Shown piece by piece: positions 33,730-43,849 of a stretch of 64,000 nucleotides of DNA. Where the stretch lies: assembly GCA_029378245.1 (NCBI GenBank), contig JARKIF010000006.1, positions 558,001-622,000 on the forward strand, written 5' to 3'. This stretch comes from Roridomyces roridus. Lineage: Eukaryota; Basidiomycota; Agaricomycetes; Agaricales; Mycenaceae. Numbering within the stretch: position 1 is the first letter of the stretch; each line of letters starts with the position of its first letter. The notes beneath the pieces were generated by a model. It was not told the DNA's origin. It saw only the letters and a list, made by a program, of their open reading frames with translations, and ran no database searches. Both the position numbers and the translations under genes were made by a program.

Positions 33730-35595
33730 ATGGCTACCCTGTCTCATCTTCGTCAACTTTCGAACCTCATCGCGGATTCCGTCACTGCTCTCGAGCGTAT
33801 TGCGCAAGAGACCAAGACATCAGTACCGGATCTCGACGATGCACCATCAACATACACACCCGACGCAGAGGTTTATGGCGCAACTCCGGAAGCACTCAAG
33901 GCGTCTCGTATCATCGCAGGAGCCGGCCTTCAATTCGCCAGCCTCGTCAGGCCTCCACGAGAAGTCATGTTCGACGTGGTGCATGCGGTGAGTCATCTTG
34001 TCGCCTCTGTTTCCGTCGTTCAACGTGTTGTTTAGCCGTACTTGACAGCCGCTCTGCGCGTCTGTCTTGAGGCGAATGTCACCGATATCCTAAGGGAGGC
34101 TGGCCCCAAGGTCCGTCGATTTCAAGGTCCTGATTACAACCAGTTGATTGCAGATAGGGTATGCACGCCGACGACATTGCCAAAAAATCCAAGATCGACG
34201 GCACGAAGCTGTGCAAGTATTTCAATAGCTCCGCTTGGAGACGCTGAATGTACAAACAGCGCGCTTGATGCGTCTTCTGGCGTCGCAACATATTTATCGT
34301 GAGGTCTCAAAAGATACCTTCGTCAATAACCGGCTCTCTGTGATCCTGGATACCGGAAAGACGGTGGAGGAACTTTTCGCCAGGTCAGGCCGGTTTTGCC
34401 TCCTCCAACACAAGTTGAACTCGATTTTAGCCCCGAAACCAAGTACCACAGCCCGGGCTTCCCTGCGCTCTACTCATTCATGTGCGTCCTCCCCTCCTCA
34501 CCTCATTCCTGTGTATACCAATAGACTTTCACAGTATGGGATTCTCCGCAAAAGGCCCGCCCAATCTATGGGAAGTCATCAGCAATCCCGAGACGGCGTT
34601 CTCCGGCGAGGTGACTGATAGTGCTACTCACCGTGCGTGGGGACTCGACGTCCCGATGTGGGTATGGTATGAGCAGCAGGGCCAAGACCACGAGCGCAAG
34701 TTCTTCGAGAAGGCCCTTGCAGGTAATTCTTTCCACGCCCCAACCTTTCTTCTCGGACTAATCTTGACTCCAGCGTACAACAAGCTGCAGCCGGATAGGG
34801 CTATCGAGGAAGGTGCGTGGATTCCATTTTTTCGGTATTTCTTTTCGTGTGCTGAAGAGTAAATATATTTTAGCATATCCGTGGGCGGATCTCAAGCCGG
34901 GTTCTCTGGTTGTCGATGTGGGTGGAGGGGTCGGATCGGCGATGCTCGTGCTTGCAAAGAAACACTCTCACTTGAGAATCATCGTCCAAGACAACGAAAA
35001 GGTCACTGGCGACGGGCTGCAGGTAGGTAGAAACCTAAGCCTAGTCAATTGGTCGCTGACTTCTCGATGATAGATGTGGAGTAATGTCTTTCCCGAGGCG
35101 GTGCAATCCGGTCGGGTCACCTTCCAAGGTATGTCTCTTCCAGTTTGTTGCCTCCAATCTAAAAGGCCGAACACAGGGCACGACTTCTTCAAAACTCAGA
35201 ACGTCAAGGACGCGTCGATCTTCTGGATGCGTTACATCCTGCACGACTGGTCCGACGACGATGCCGTCAAGATTCTGAAGGAACTCCGCGCAGCCGCCCA
35301 GCCAAATACTGTCCTCGTGATCCTCGACCACCTCCTCCCGTACACCTTCCGCGACCCCAACACTCCCCCGGTGCTCGGTAACGACGCACCAGAACCGCTG
35401 CTGCCGACGTACGGCGCGGGTAATACCATGGGATACCTCGAGGACATTCTGATGATGGTGTTGCTGAATGGGGAGGAGAGGAAGTTGGATAATCTTTCGG
35501 CGTTGTTGACGAGAGCGGGGTGGAAGCTGCAGCGCGCGCAGCCTGTGGAGGGAACGACGGGATTTTATGTTCCCGTTCACGCTGTGCCGGCGTAG
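33730..35595 (+). CDS. SAM-dependent O-methyltransferase (family 2 type)
   Basis: The first exon begins MATLSHLRQLSNLIADSV. Several short introns separate LVRPPREVMFDVVHA, PYLTAALRVCLEANVTDIL, HADDIAKKSKIDGTKLC (a winged-helix dimerisation-type segment), LMRLLASQHIYREVS, then MGFSAKGPPNLWEVISN and WVWYEQQGQDHERKFFEKAL. The SAM-binding motif is SLVVDVGGGVGSAMLVLAKK. The catalytic His region is MRYILHDWSDDDAVKIL, with LPYTFRDPNTPPVLGND further on. The C-terminus reads KLQRAQPVEGTTGFYVPV. The layout is that of O-methyltransferases that act on small aromatic or secondary metabolites. Its position beside the terpene synthase suggests it decorates that pathway's product, which is inference. No inactivating break was found. 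Confidence 0.82.
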
Positions 35596-35776
35596 GGCGT
35601 GTCTTGATTTGGTAGTTCAACCTACCCTTTATTTATTCGCTGCGGCACGTTCTATCAGTGTTCAACTTCTGATACACAACAGTGTGCCGATGCCGATCAA
35701 ACTCGGAGAGATCTTGGGGCTATGCATTTGGTCTGCTCCTGTTTGTTCCAGACTTCTTCCTGACCGCCATCATCAA

Positions 35777-36723
35777 ATGTCTCTCGTCCCACTTCTGCCT
35801 CCGGAGCTCGAACGACAGATCTTTGAGCTTGCGGCCTACTGCGAACCGCTCTCTGTCCCGAAATTCATGCTGGTTGCATGGCGTGTCAAGCAATGGTACG
35901 CCGTGATTCCCACTGAAAGCATGAGATGTCTCACCCCTGAGCACAGGGTCGAAAACTTCCTCTACCGCGTCCTCATGTTACGCGGTAGACATAACTCATA
36001 CACACAGACCACTCGGCCCAAACTCAGCTATTCCCACCCGGAGAACGAACACTTTTCGCGAATCAAAGCCGTTCCGCCCACCATTCTGCGAAATTCCGTT
36101 CGGCATCTCTATGTCCATTGCATTCCTCTTGATCTCGCCGCAACCATCCTCTCCAGTTGCGACGCTGTGCATGATCTCTGGATCTATCAGGGAGACAACA
36201 CCCCTATCGTAGAACTGGCAGGCCATCTACGCTTGCGCCGCCTCCATTGTCACGCGACCGAGTTGTTTGGGAAAGCACGCCGCTTCGATGCCAATGGGGA
36301 TGAGATTATGGCAACACACATTGACTTTGCCCTCCCCATATTCGCCCGACTCACGCATCTCGAACTCCTCGGTTGGGACGGCGACCGACCAGAGTGGGCT
36401 GGAATCGCCACCATTCCTCGCCTCACCCACCTCGCATTGGCCGGGGAGTTTTTCATACACCTCGCGGTACTCATGTTGGAGACTCCAGAACCCTGCGGGT
36501 ACTGGTGCTCCTTCCCGACTGGAACGGGATCGACCCGCTGGAGGGCGAACCGGATGCGGAGCTTCTGAAACAGGATGTTCGCTTTGTGCAGTTGCCCATA
36601 ATCCAGTACGAAAAAGATTGGAAGGCGGGCGCGTTGGCAGGGCTGGATTATTGGGAAAGAGCGGAGGCTTTGATCGCGGAGCGTGCTTCGAAATCTATCG
36701 CGCCTTTCCCTCCCACCCTCTGA
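35777..36723 (+). pseudogene. F-box-like/LRR-type protein, copy 1 (frameshifted)
   Basis: Exon 1 begins MSLVPLLPPELERQIFEL, the usual start of agaricomycete F-box-like proteins, and ends VAWRVKQW before a roughly 50-base intron. Exon 2 reads NFLYRVLMLRGRHNS, then AGHLRLRRLHCHATELFG, FARLTHLELLG and AGIATIPRLTHLALAG. Near 36480 the frame is broken by what looks like a one-base deletion relative to the copy at 42658. One frame runs to a stop at 36568, and the true C-terminus (RTLRVLVLLPDWN, then QDVRFVQLPIIQYEKDWKAG) lies in another frame ending at 36723. If the break is real the protein loses about its last 80 residues. The function is unknown; a role as an SCF adaptor is only suggested by the N-terminus. 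Confidence 0.65.
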
Positions 36724-36769
36724 TAATGTTTGAAATTTATGTAATTGGAGCTCAGTGTGCTCGTATGTA

Positions 36770-37098
36770 CTTTTTTTTGCGCAATTTCGTGGACTCCATA
36801 TCGTACACAAGTAAACCTGGTCCAGCCGCCCGATCACCCACAAAGAATCAAAGAGCCACTGTTGCGACTTCACACCGAGGTTGAAAAATGCGTCAACGTA
36901 CGGCGGCGGGACGTAGCCGGGCCTCCCGGCCGTACGTTCAAAGGCCCCACGAACATCAAGTCGAGGGTTTGAGATTGACTCCTTGAGCAGCGTGCACATG
37001 ACGCTGTGCATGTAGTGCTCGGCGACCCCGATACGCAGCGGGCGAGCTGTGCCCAGTGCGAGCTGTGCCTTGAGAATTGTCAGCGACGATTTAATCAA
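36770..37098 (-). pseudogene. Unrecognised coding-like fragment
   Basis: On the minus strand an open stretch of about 95 codons reads like protein: KAQLALGTARPLRIGVAEHY, then MCTLLKESISNPRLDVRGAF, RPGYVPPPYVDAFFNLG and QWLFDSLWVIGRLDQ. It has no ATG start. A stop codon lies just upstream at about 37104, and exact repeat R1 begins at 37122. It may be an exon of a gene truncated by the rearrangement at 37122-37685. I do not recognise the family. Confidence 0.35.
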
Positions 37099-37121
37099 TG
37101 ATCATAAGAGGATGGAAGGGG

Positions 37122-37281
37122 ACTCTTGTTCTGCGCTTCGTTTGTCTCTGTCTGGAAATTAAAATTATTTGGTGAGGCAGCCACAGAAATTCGCGTGGGG
37201 GTGGAGGAGCAGCGGAAGGTTCAACTTCCCAAACCGCTGATCTCCAGGTTGTAGGGCGATGGTGAGGCTGAGAATGAACCC
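37122..37281 (+). repeat. Direct repeat R1, first copy (160 bases)
   Basis: This is identical base for base, as far as I can compare by eye, to 37526-37685. It begins ACTCTTGTTCTGCGC and ends GAGAATGAACCC. The copies are 404 bases apart start to start. Confidence 0.85.
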
Positions 37282-37367
37282 CACCACCACCCTACCTGTG
37301 TGCTGCCCCGTAGTTGAAGACGAGAAATATCACAGGAGACAACAATTTGAAGGTGAGGGTGGGTGGG

Positions 37368-37529
37368 GAAAAGATTGGAAGATGTTGGAGGGTGGATTCG
37401 CGGCTGTAGCCCGCTCCGCTGTGGAGAGTGGTCGTGGTGTGAAGAGAAGAAGGCCCGGATCAGTGATCACTGTCACTCCGCTGTCACAAGAATCCGTACT
37501 GATTTCGCAAGCTCATCAGTACTTCACTC
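37368..37529 (+). repeat. Direct repeat R2, first copy (162 bases)
   Basis: This is identical by eye to 40698-40859. It begins GAAAAGATTGGAAGATG and ends ACTTCACTC. Its last four bases, ACTC, are also the first four bases of the second R1 copy at 37526, so the two repeats overlap by four bases at this junction. Confidence 0.85.
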
Positions 37530-37685
37530 TTGTTCTGCGCTTCGTTTGTCTCTGTCTGGAAATTAAAATTATTTGGTGAGGCAGCCACAGAAATTCGCGT
37601 GGGGGTGGAGGAGCAGCGGAAGGTTCAACTTCCCAAACCGCTGATCTCCAGGTTGTAGGGCGATGGTGAGGCTGAGAATGAACCC
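37526..37685 (+). repeat. Direct repeat R1, second copy (160 bases)
   Basis: Exact repeat of 37122-37281. It is joined directly to R2 through a shared ACTC. Confidence 0.85.
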
Positions 37686-39344
37686 AAAATGGAGACGCCA
37701 GACGAGGGCATCACCAACGCCCACGGCTAACCCAACAAATCAGCGGCGACTTTCAGTCAATAGAATATTCCAGCTGCAGCAAGTAGAAGCAGTGTCCGGG
37801 TGCTGAACTGTTTACCACGGCCTGGCCCAAGATGCAACGTTGAAGTGTAAGTCCAAAACCAAGAATTCGAGAAATGTACAGCTCGCAGATTGCCGACAGT
37901 TGGGAGGATTAAATCCGTGCGAGAATTCTGACACCGGGGAATTGACTCGAGTTGGAAACAGACCAAGAATCGGGCATGAAACAGAATGGGAGTCAGGATC
38001 AGCACTGCGGAACAAGGTTTTCGCGGGCAGCTATGAGAAGTCACAGAGTAATATTCGATAGTTGAACTGGGCAGACCTCAGCGGTGATGCATGAATGGTG
38101 CAGTCCGACACCCAGCTGTATACGGGGTCGTCACAAGGCAAGGCCATACCATGACGATGGTAGATGAGGGAAATATCGGCGCAATTGCTGAAAGATAAAC
38201 AGGGAGCCCAAGGCGGCGATCATCCTACAACCCAAACCCAGGCCTCCAATGGGAGTTTGGAAGTATCGGTGGCACATGTAAGAAGCGAACGGGAGATTGC
38301 AGAAATATGGGTTCGTAGACATCGAGACGCTCGTATGCAGGACAGAGAGTTGAGCACCTGAGATCCCGATAGAAAGGCAAATCTACCGTATCAAACATAT
38401 GTACACAGCCGTCGAACGCAGAAATAGTAGGAGATCACGAAAGAACGAGCAAGTAGGGCCAAGCCGGAATAGGTGCCCATGAAGTTGACGGATGGGAAGA
38501 GTATAATTCTGTATGTTTGCGCCGATAGAGGCACACTCGGAGCTACCCTGTTTGTCACTGGACCACCTGATAGCGCCCGAGATCGTTGGGATACTTTAGC
38601 AGATATGATCCCGACTCGCAAGGTTTGGCTAGAATTTCTACTGATATTCTGGGGAGGCAAATCAAATACACCCCCAGTGTTGCCCTCGAAATGAGGATGT
38701 CCCAGAGACGGCTTGGAATCATGAATGTGAAGCATCGAAGTTGGGAACGAAGGATGTGAAGTCTCGTAGCCAAAGGAAGTGCCAGGTCAATCAAATTACC
38801 TATTGCTGGACTCGGCCCTGAGCGGCAGCAGAAGTTTGGAACGAAGAGTGTTCGATGAATCAGGTGCACATGAAGTGCCCAATCCAATAAGGCATAGATT
38901 GCGGCGAAAATTCCGGTGGATGATCAGTGCACAAAGACACCTTCAGTGACCGGCAGTATCTCGATGCGATCGTACAAGCTAGAGCGCATAGGTAACTTGC
39001 AGGGAGGGTATGCTCTCGACTCAATGACCCGGATCGACATGAACCGTGCCCTCCATGACAACATTGAACGAACATCTGCAGAAGAAGACGAAAGGAACCA
39101 GCACATTATACTGTCTCGAGGAATTGAACAGTTCTGATAGTGGGAACAGGGACCGCTTGAAGGCCATTTACCAGGAGAAATTGTGCTGTAAATACCGGAG
39201 ACAGAAGAAAAAGGATGAATGAGCCCTCAATAAGCCCACATGCGAATAAAGAGAGCTTATGCAGGGACACAGATATTGGAGGATGATTATCCAACAAAAC
39301 TCCATGCCTGACTCGAATGAGGATGGAAGTGAAATATCTGTTGA
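37686..39344. other. Long non-coding region before the minisatellite
   Basis: About 1.65 kb with short minus-strand frames of 60-115 codons (for example LARSFVISYYFCVRRLC near 38400) that do not join into a convincing gene. Nothing recognisable was found. Confidence 0.4.
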
Positions 39345-40062
39345 AGGGAACTCCATGCACAAATTGAATGCATCGGGAACTCAATGCCCATAACAAATGC
39401 AAGGGGAGCATGCCAAGGGAACTAAATGCCCGCAAAGAATGGGAACTGGATGCCCAACAAATAAATGGGAACTATATGCCCGCAAAGAATGGGAACTATA
39501 TGCCCGAATAATTGGGAACTAGATGCCCGTTAAAATATGCCCGACAAAGGATGGGAACTCGATGCCCGAAAACAATGGGAACTAGATGCCCGAAAGGAAT
39601 GGGAGCTAGATGCCCAAAACAAATGGGAACTCGATGCCTGTAACAAATGGGAACTTGATGCCCGTAAAGAGTGGGAACTAGATGCCCGTAAAAAGTGGGA
39701 ACTAGATGCCCGAATGAAGATGGGAACTGGATGCCCGTAAGAAATGGGAACTAGATGCCCGAATGAAGATGGGAACTGGATGCCCGTAAGAAATGGGAAC
39801 TAGATGCCCGAATGAAGATGGGAACTGGATGCCCATAAAAAGTGGGAACTAGATGCCCGAATGAAGATGGGAACTCGATGCCCGTAAAGAATGGGAACTA
39901 GATGCCCGTAATGAATGGGAACTTGATGCCCGTAACAAATGGGAACTGGATGCCCAAGAAATAATGGGAACTCGATGCCCGAAAAAGTATGGGAACTCGA
40001 TGCCCGAATGAATGAATTGGGAACTTGATGCCCGTAACAAATGAATGGGAACTCGATTCCCG
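39345..40062 (+). repeat. Minisatellite, about 24-base unit, roughly 28 copies
   Basis: The unit is close to TGGGAACTAGATGCCCGTAA plus a few bases such as AGAA. The spacing is 24 bases in most of the array, with 23, 28 and 30 base spacers at some places and longer, degenerate units at the left edge. The most regular part is about 39550-39960. A run of units stays open for 67 codons on the plus strand (repeating WELDARK) and for up to 96 codons on the minus strand (repeating GHRVPI or RASSSH). Whether any of it is translated is not known. Confidence 0.92.
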
Positions 40063-40654
40063 TGGTAAATTGAATGGGTGGGACACTCACCTAAGGTATA
40101 AACCATCCCAAAGCTTCGTCTCGAACTCCAACAGAACTGTATCCAAACTGTGCAGATAGTGAAGCCAGATACCAGAAATAGTGAGACCGTTGACTGTGAG
40201 CTGAGTCCCAGGGTTCAGTGCAGCCACAGGCTGGAGCTAGAAGACGATTTCGAGAGCGTAAGAAAGGCACACACTTCATAGCAGGGTACACGAAGACGAT
40301 CTTGATGGCGTAAGAACGGCGAGCTCTCGAAAGCGGTAGGCGAAGGGTGCTCTCAATGGCGCAGGAAGAGGCGGCGTGAATGGCGTCAGATGAGCTACCC
40401 TCCGTAGGTAAACAGTGCCGTTGGAAGGGGTGGGATGCTTCTATAGCGGCAGGCACTCCGAGAAAACATCGACGACACCAGGTGTTTTGGGAGGTACCAG
40501 GCAGCGAGGAAGAAACAAACGAGTAGTACTCACCTCCTGCCCTGCGTTAACGACTCTAGGTTGCCCCATCTAATTGTGTCGATGAATGGCCGTTGGCGCG
40601 GAAAGAACGTAGCGGAGCAAGTGTATCCAAGCATGAGATGAGCCAGATGAGGCC
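40063..40654. other. Spacer after the minisatellite
   Basis: About 590 bases with no supported gene. The minus strand has an open frame (40091-40456) without recognisable features. Confidence 0.4.
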
Positions 40655-41011
40655 TTGCCGGGCAAGAATGCAACAGAAGGGAGCAACGGCAACCAGAGAA
40701 AAGATTGGAAGATGTTGGAGGGTGGATTCGCGGCTGTAGCCCGCTCCGCTGTGGAGAGTGGTCGTGGTGTGAAGAGAAGAAGGCCCGGATCAGTGATCAC
40801 TGTCACTCCGCTGTCACAAGAATCCGTACTGATTTCGCAAGCTCATCAGTACTTCACTCACAAGGAAGATTTGCTCGTAGGTAACCTTCGATGGGGTCGA
40901 AAGCTCGTTTTCGACCAGGATAGCGAGCGGGGATATAAAGAGCCAGATAGCGAGGTAGCGGTTCACGAGCGCTTGCGTCAAATCCGGGGTCGCAGCTTCT
41001 TCAGTCGCTGA
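40655..41011 (+). CDS. Hypothetical 118-residue open frame that includes repeat R2
   Basis: An uninterrupted frame starting MPGKNATEGSNGNQR contains the second R2 copy (54 codons, reading KDWKMLEGGFAAVARSAVES and onward). It continues with EDLLVGNLRWGRKLVFDQDS and ends GRSFFSR-stop. R2 is 162 bases, a multiple of three, and the first R2 copy is open in the same frame. Amino-acid composition is protein-like, but no domain is recognised and no introns are needed. It could equally be a chance frame. Confidence 0.25.
   Translation: MPGKNATEGSNGNQRKDWKMLEGGFAAVARSAVESGRGVKRRRPGSVITVTPLSQESVLISQAHQYFTHKEDLLVGNLRWGRKLVFDQDSERGYKEPDSEVAVHERLRQIRGRSFFSR
40698..40859 (+). repeat. Direct repeat R2, second copy (162 bases)
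   Basis: Exact repeat of 37368-37529, about 3.3 kb to the right and on the other side of the minisatellite. Confidence 0.85.
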
Positions 41012-41291
41012 CGATGCCTCGGAAAAGCGAGGTGGAACAAACGCATTGGATGTCTCGGAAGCCAGTCCGGGTGAAGGTAGCGATGGCTCCTGGGAGATGA
41101 ATGAGACACTTCGGGTACAGAGAGTGGGTCAAGATTCACTTCTATAACAGAGAGGATACTGAGCGCCGTGAGACGAAGATTCTCACACCCTTGGATCGCA
41201 TCTGCAGGGTTGCCCTCCCCCATTGCAGCAGTATTCCCCAAGTATTTCTCCCACTTGAACAATTTCCGCGTGAACTGAAGTGAGTGGTGAA

Positions 41292-42023
41292 TCAGGCCAA
41301 GTAGAGAGAAAGACATACAGTAGCCACGCCTTTGGGTAACTTAGTCCCGTCGGGCTTCACGACTACAGCAATTTTGTATCCCTTGAGCCTGAGAAGCATA
41401 TCGAGAACAAGAAATCGAAGGATATACCCCCACACCCAGGTGGGCAACGCGTTGTTCGGTCCCGTTCGAATCCAGGACCAACCAAGGCCGTCTAACCCGG
41501 CCTCGTTCTGATAGTTAAGTCGTTTGATGAACGGAAGGAACTCCAGCAATGCTGGGTCCGAGAGGAGGGAATCTAGACGTGTGGAGGTTTGGAAGAACTC
41601 TGTTGTCCAGTTGAATTGTCTAAATAGCGTGGTGCTGAGGAGAGGTTCGCCGAGGCGTCTTCCTAGCCGACATGTGAGATTCAAATTGGGAAGGTTCACA
41701 GCCTAGCTCACGTGCAGTTGGCAGGACATCCAGGTTGAACAGATGAATGTCTGGAAAATCGTCAGTCTCACGCCGATAAACAAATAGGAAGGATTACAGT
41801 GGGGGGCGAGTACCGGGATCCTCGCTTTCGTTTGCCCACCATCCACGTAAGAAGAATCAGTTCCTGAGGAAGCGGAAGCAGGACAATGCGCGATGAATGG
41901 CAAGGTCAATTCATGCTTGACGGGCCATGTGGAATCTGAGCCAATTAGAATTTCTGGTCGAGAGGAGGGAGGGTTAACATCGACGCACGTTCTGCCTGCG
42001 GAGCTCCAGATGACAGTTTCCAA
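41292..42023 (-). CDS. Hypothetical multi-exon protein
   Basis: The minus strand shows at least three exon-like stretches. A first exon to about 41800 ends with VDGGQTKARIPVLAPH. After a short intron with CCAG acceptor comes DIHLFNLDVLPTARE. After a second intron (about 41652-41699) comes a long exon reading LGEPLLSTTLFRQFNWTTEF, SLLSDPALLEFLPFIKRLNY, RTGPNNALPTWVWGYILRFL and GYKIAVVVKPDGTKLPKG. The last part contains a hydrophobic helix. More exons may follow down to about 41000. No family was recognised and the start codon is uncertain. Confidence 0.45.
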
Positions 42024-42119
42024 AGTTTTTTGGGCGGCTCCTCATTATCGTGAGGAGAGTTTCGTTTCCTGTGTGCCGAAAGGAATTCTGGGGATTATAT
42101 TCACAAAGGAGATCAGATA

Positions 42120-42570
42120 GACACAGAGGAACTCGCCGTCCGAAAGGGATTCCTCTGCCTTGACTTCTAGTTTAATTTCGGGCTTGATATCTAGGACAAA
42201 TCGTGAGATAGAGAGAGGGACAGGAGAGATTAGAGACCATACCTTCAGCCTTGACGTGTATCTTCTCCGTGCCTTTCAAAACCTCCTCCAGTTGCGCCGC
42301 CAAGGCGTCCCTTTCTCGGATAGTAACCGCCTTGCTGGAGATCTCAGAGCTGAGCTTGTTCGAGACCTCTTGTATGGCCGTGGAGCTCTGGACACGAGAT
42401 TCGTCAAGCGCACGAGAGAGCGAATCAGCGATTCTACCTCGGCCAGTAACGCATTGCGTTCCTGCTCCCATGATCGGCACCTCCAATCGAGCTCTTCGGT
42501 GTGCGTGTGGAAAGCGCCCCGAGCATTAGTCTCTCGAGTGCAGTGTCAAAGGTGCGGAGCGCGGACATGG
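42120..42570 (-). pseudogene. Coiled-coil protein remnant
   Basis: The minus strand from an ATG at 42570 reads MSALRTFDTALERLML, then in a second frame HTEELDWRCRSWEQERNALL, then in a third frame SLSRALDESRVQSSTAIQEV and RERDALAAQLEEVLKGTEK, all typical coiled coil. A spliced exon (KPEIKLEVKAEESLSDGEFL) follows after an intron of about 60 bases. Two frame changes (near 42520 and 42442) without plausible introns suggest a broken gene. It is divergent from the F-box-like gene at 42658, with less than 100 bases between their starts. The function is unknown. Confidence 0.45.
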
Positions 42571-42657
42571 TGAAGGTCACTGATGTTTGTCACCGATTGC
42601 AGGATTGGTCATTGCTTGGACCTGTTTGTCGACACTTCTTCCTGACCACCACCATCG

Positions 42658-43572
42658 ATGCCAGCCCTTCCACCTCTCCTTCCCCCGGAGCTCGAAAAAA
42701 AAGATTTTGAGCTTGCAGCCTACTGCGAACCCCGCACCGTCCCGAGACTGATGCTCGTCGCCTGGCGAGTGAAGCAATGGTAATCCTACCCATCAAGATT
42801 CAATTCTGACGTGTCTCACTGTACCCACAGGGTCCAGAGCTTCTTATACCGTGTCGTCATGCTGCAAGGCTCACTGGATAGCTTTGAAAATGCACGATCC
42901 CATCAAGCGAAGCTCAGTTATCCCTTCTCTGATAACGCAGACTTTTCCCGAATCAGAGCCATCTCACCTCTCATCCTGCGAAAGTCCGTCCATCACCTGT
43001 ATATGGATTGCGTCCCGCCGGATGTCGCCAAAATAATACTCTCTACCTGTCACTCTGTCCACAACCTCTGGATCAGCCTGCGGGCGGGCAACGAATCCTC
43101 GATTGTCGAGATGGCAGGGCATTTGCCCCTGCGGCGTCTGTACTGCTTCATAGACGAGCTTTTTGGGAGAGAGGCCCCGATCGACTTCAACCTCCCCATA
43201 TTTTCCCACCTCACACATCTCGAACTCTTTTCTATGCACGAGTGCGACCTATCTGAGTGGGCAGGGATTGCCACCATCCCTCATCTCACGCATTTTGCTT
43301 TTGATGAGGTCGCCCTCCTGCCGCTGGCGGCAACGGTGCTACAGAGATCGCGATCCTTGCGGGTTCTGATCATGTGTTACGGGACTCTTGAGGGGCATCC
43401 GGAGGCGGAGCTACTCAGACAGGATGTGCGCTTCGTTCAGCTGGACTCGTTGCAGTATAGAAAAGATTGGAGGGCGGGAGCTCTGGGAGCGTCGGATTAT
43501 TGGGCGAGGGCCGAAGAAGTAGTCACAGCGCGGACGGTGATCGTACGTCTGCCTGTTGCACATTCTTCCTAG
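42658..43572 (+). CDS. F-box-like/LRR-type protein, copy 2 (intact)
   Basis: Exon 1 begins MPALPPLLPPELEKKDFELA and ends LMLVAWRVKQW. An intron of about 50 bases ends at CCCACAG just before 42832. Exon 2 reads SFLYRVVMLQGSLDSFEN, then AGHLPLRRLYCFIDELFG, FSHLTHLELFSMHECDLSE, AGIATIPHLTHFAFDE and SRSLRVLIMCYGTLEG, and ends VRLPVAHSS-stop. It is about 290 residues. It is the only one of the three copies here (35777, 42658, 52774) without a frame break. Upstream sequence is also shared with copy 1 (CTTCTTCCTGACC just before the start). The function is unknown; the N-terminal LPPELE motif is that of F-box-like families. Confidence 0.72.
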
Positions 43573-43849
43573 ACCGCTAACTTGTTATTTCAGCCTTGGA
43601 ATATACCCTCGACGAGACGAGCTCGAGAGCGCGAGACCTTTTAGACAGCAGGATGTACTTACTCACCCGAGCTCAGGGTTCTCACTTCCATCCGGTCCTG
43701 CTCCGCCCGACTGTCCGTCAATGCCCCACGCCATCGCACACGCCCTCGTCGCGGTCGAAAGATTCATGGATACTGGTAGTCTGGTACACGGCAAACGTTT
43801 GATCCGCGTCTGCCGCTTTCTGCCAATTCACACCACTTCAGTATGTGGA
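43573..43849. other. Short spacer between convergent genes
   Basis: About 280 bases between the F-box-like gene and the 3' end of the propeller-like gene. Nothing recognised. Confidence 0.4.

Noticed and set aside
36250..36770. Long minus-strand open frame opposite the F-box-like copy 1
   Set aside because: This part overlaps the conserved coding exon on the plus strand and reads as an antisense shadow. Only the part beyond 36770 looks protein-like.
38391..39435. Chain of minus-strand frames that might form a membrane protein gene
   Set aside because: The pieces are hydrophobic but interrupted by stops without clear GT-AG introns, and no family was recognised.
39345..40062. Regularly spaced repeats reminiscent of a CRISPR array
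   Set aside because: The spacers are only a few bases, highly similar to one another, and the genome is eukaryotic. It is a minisatellite.
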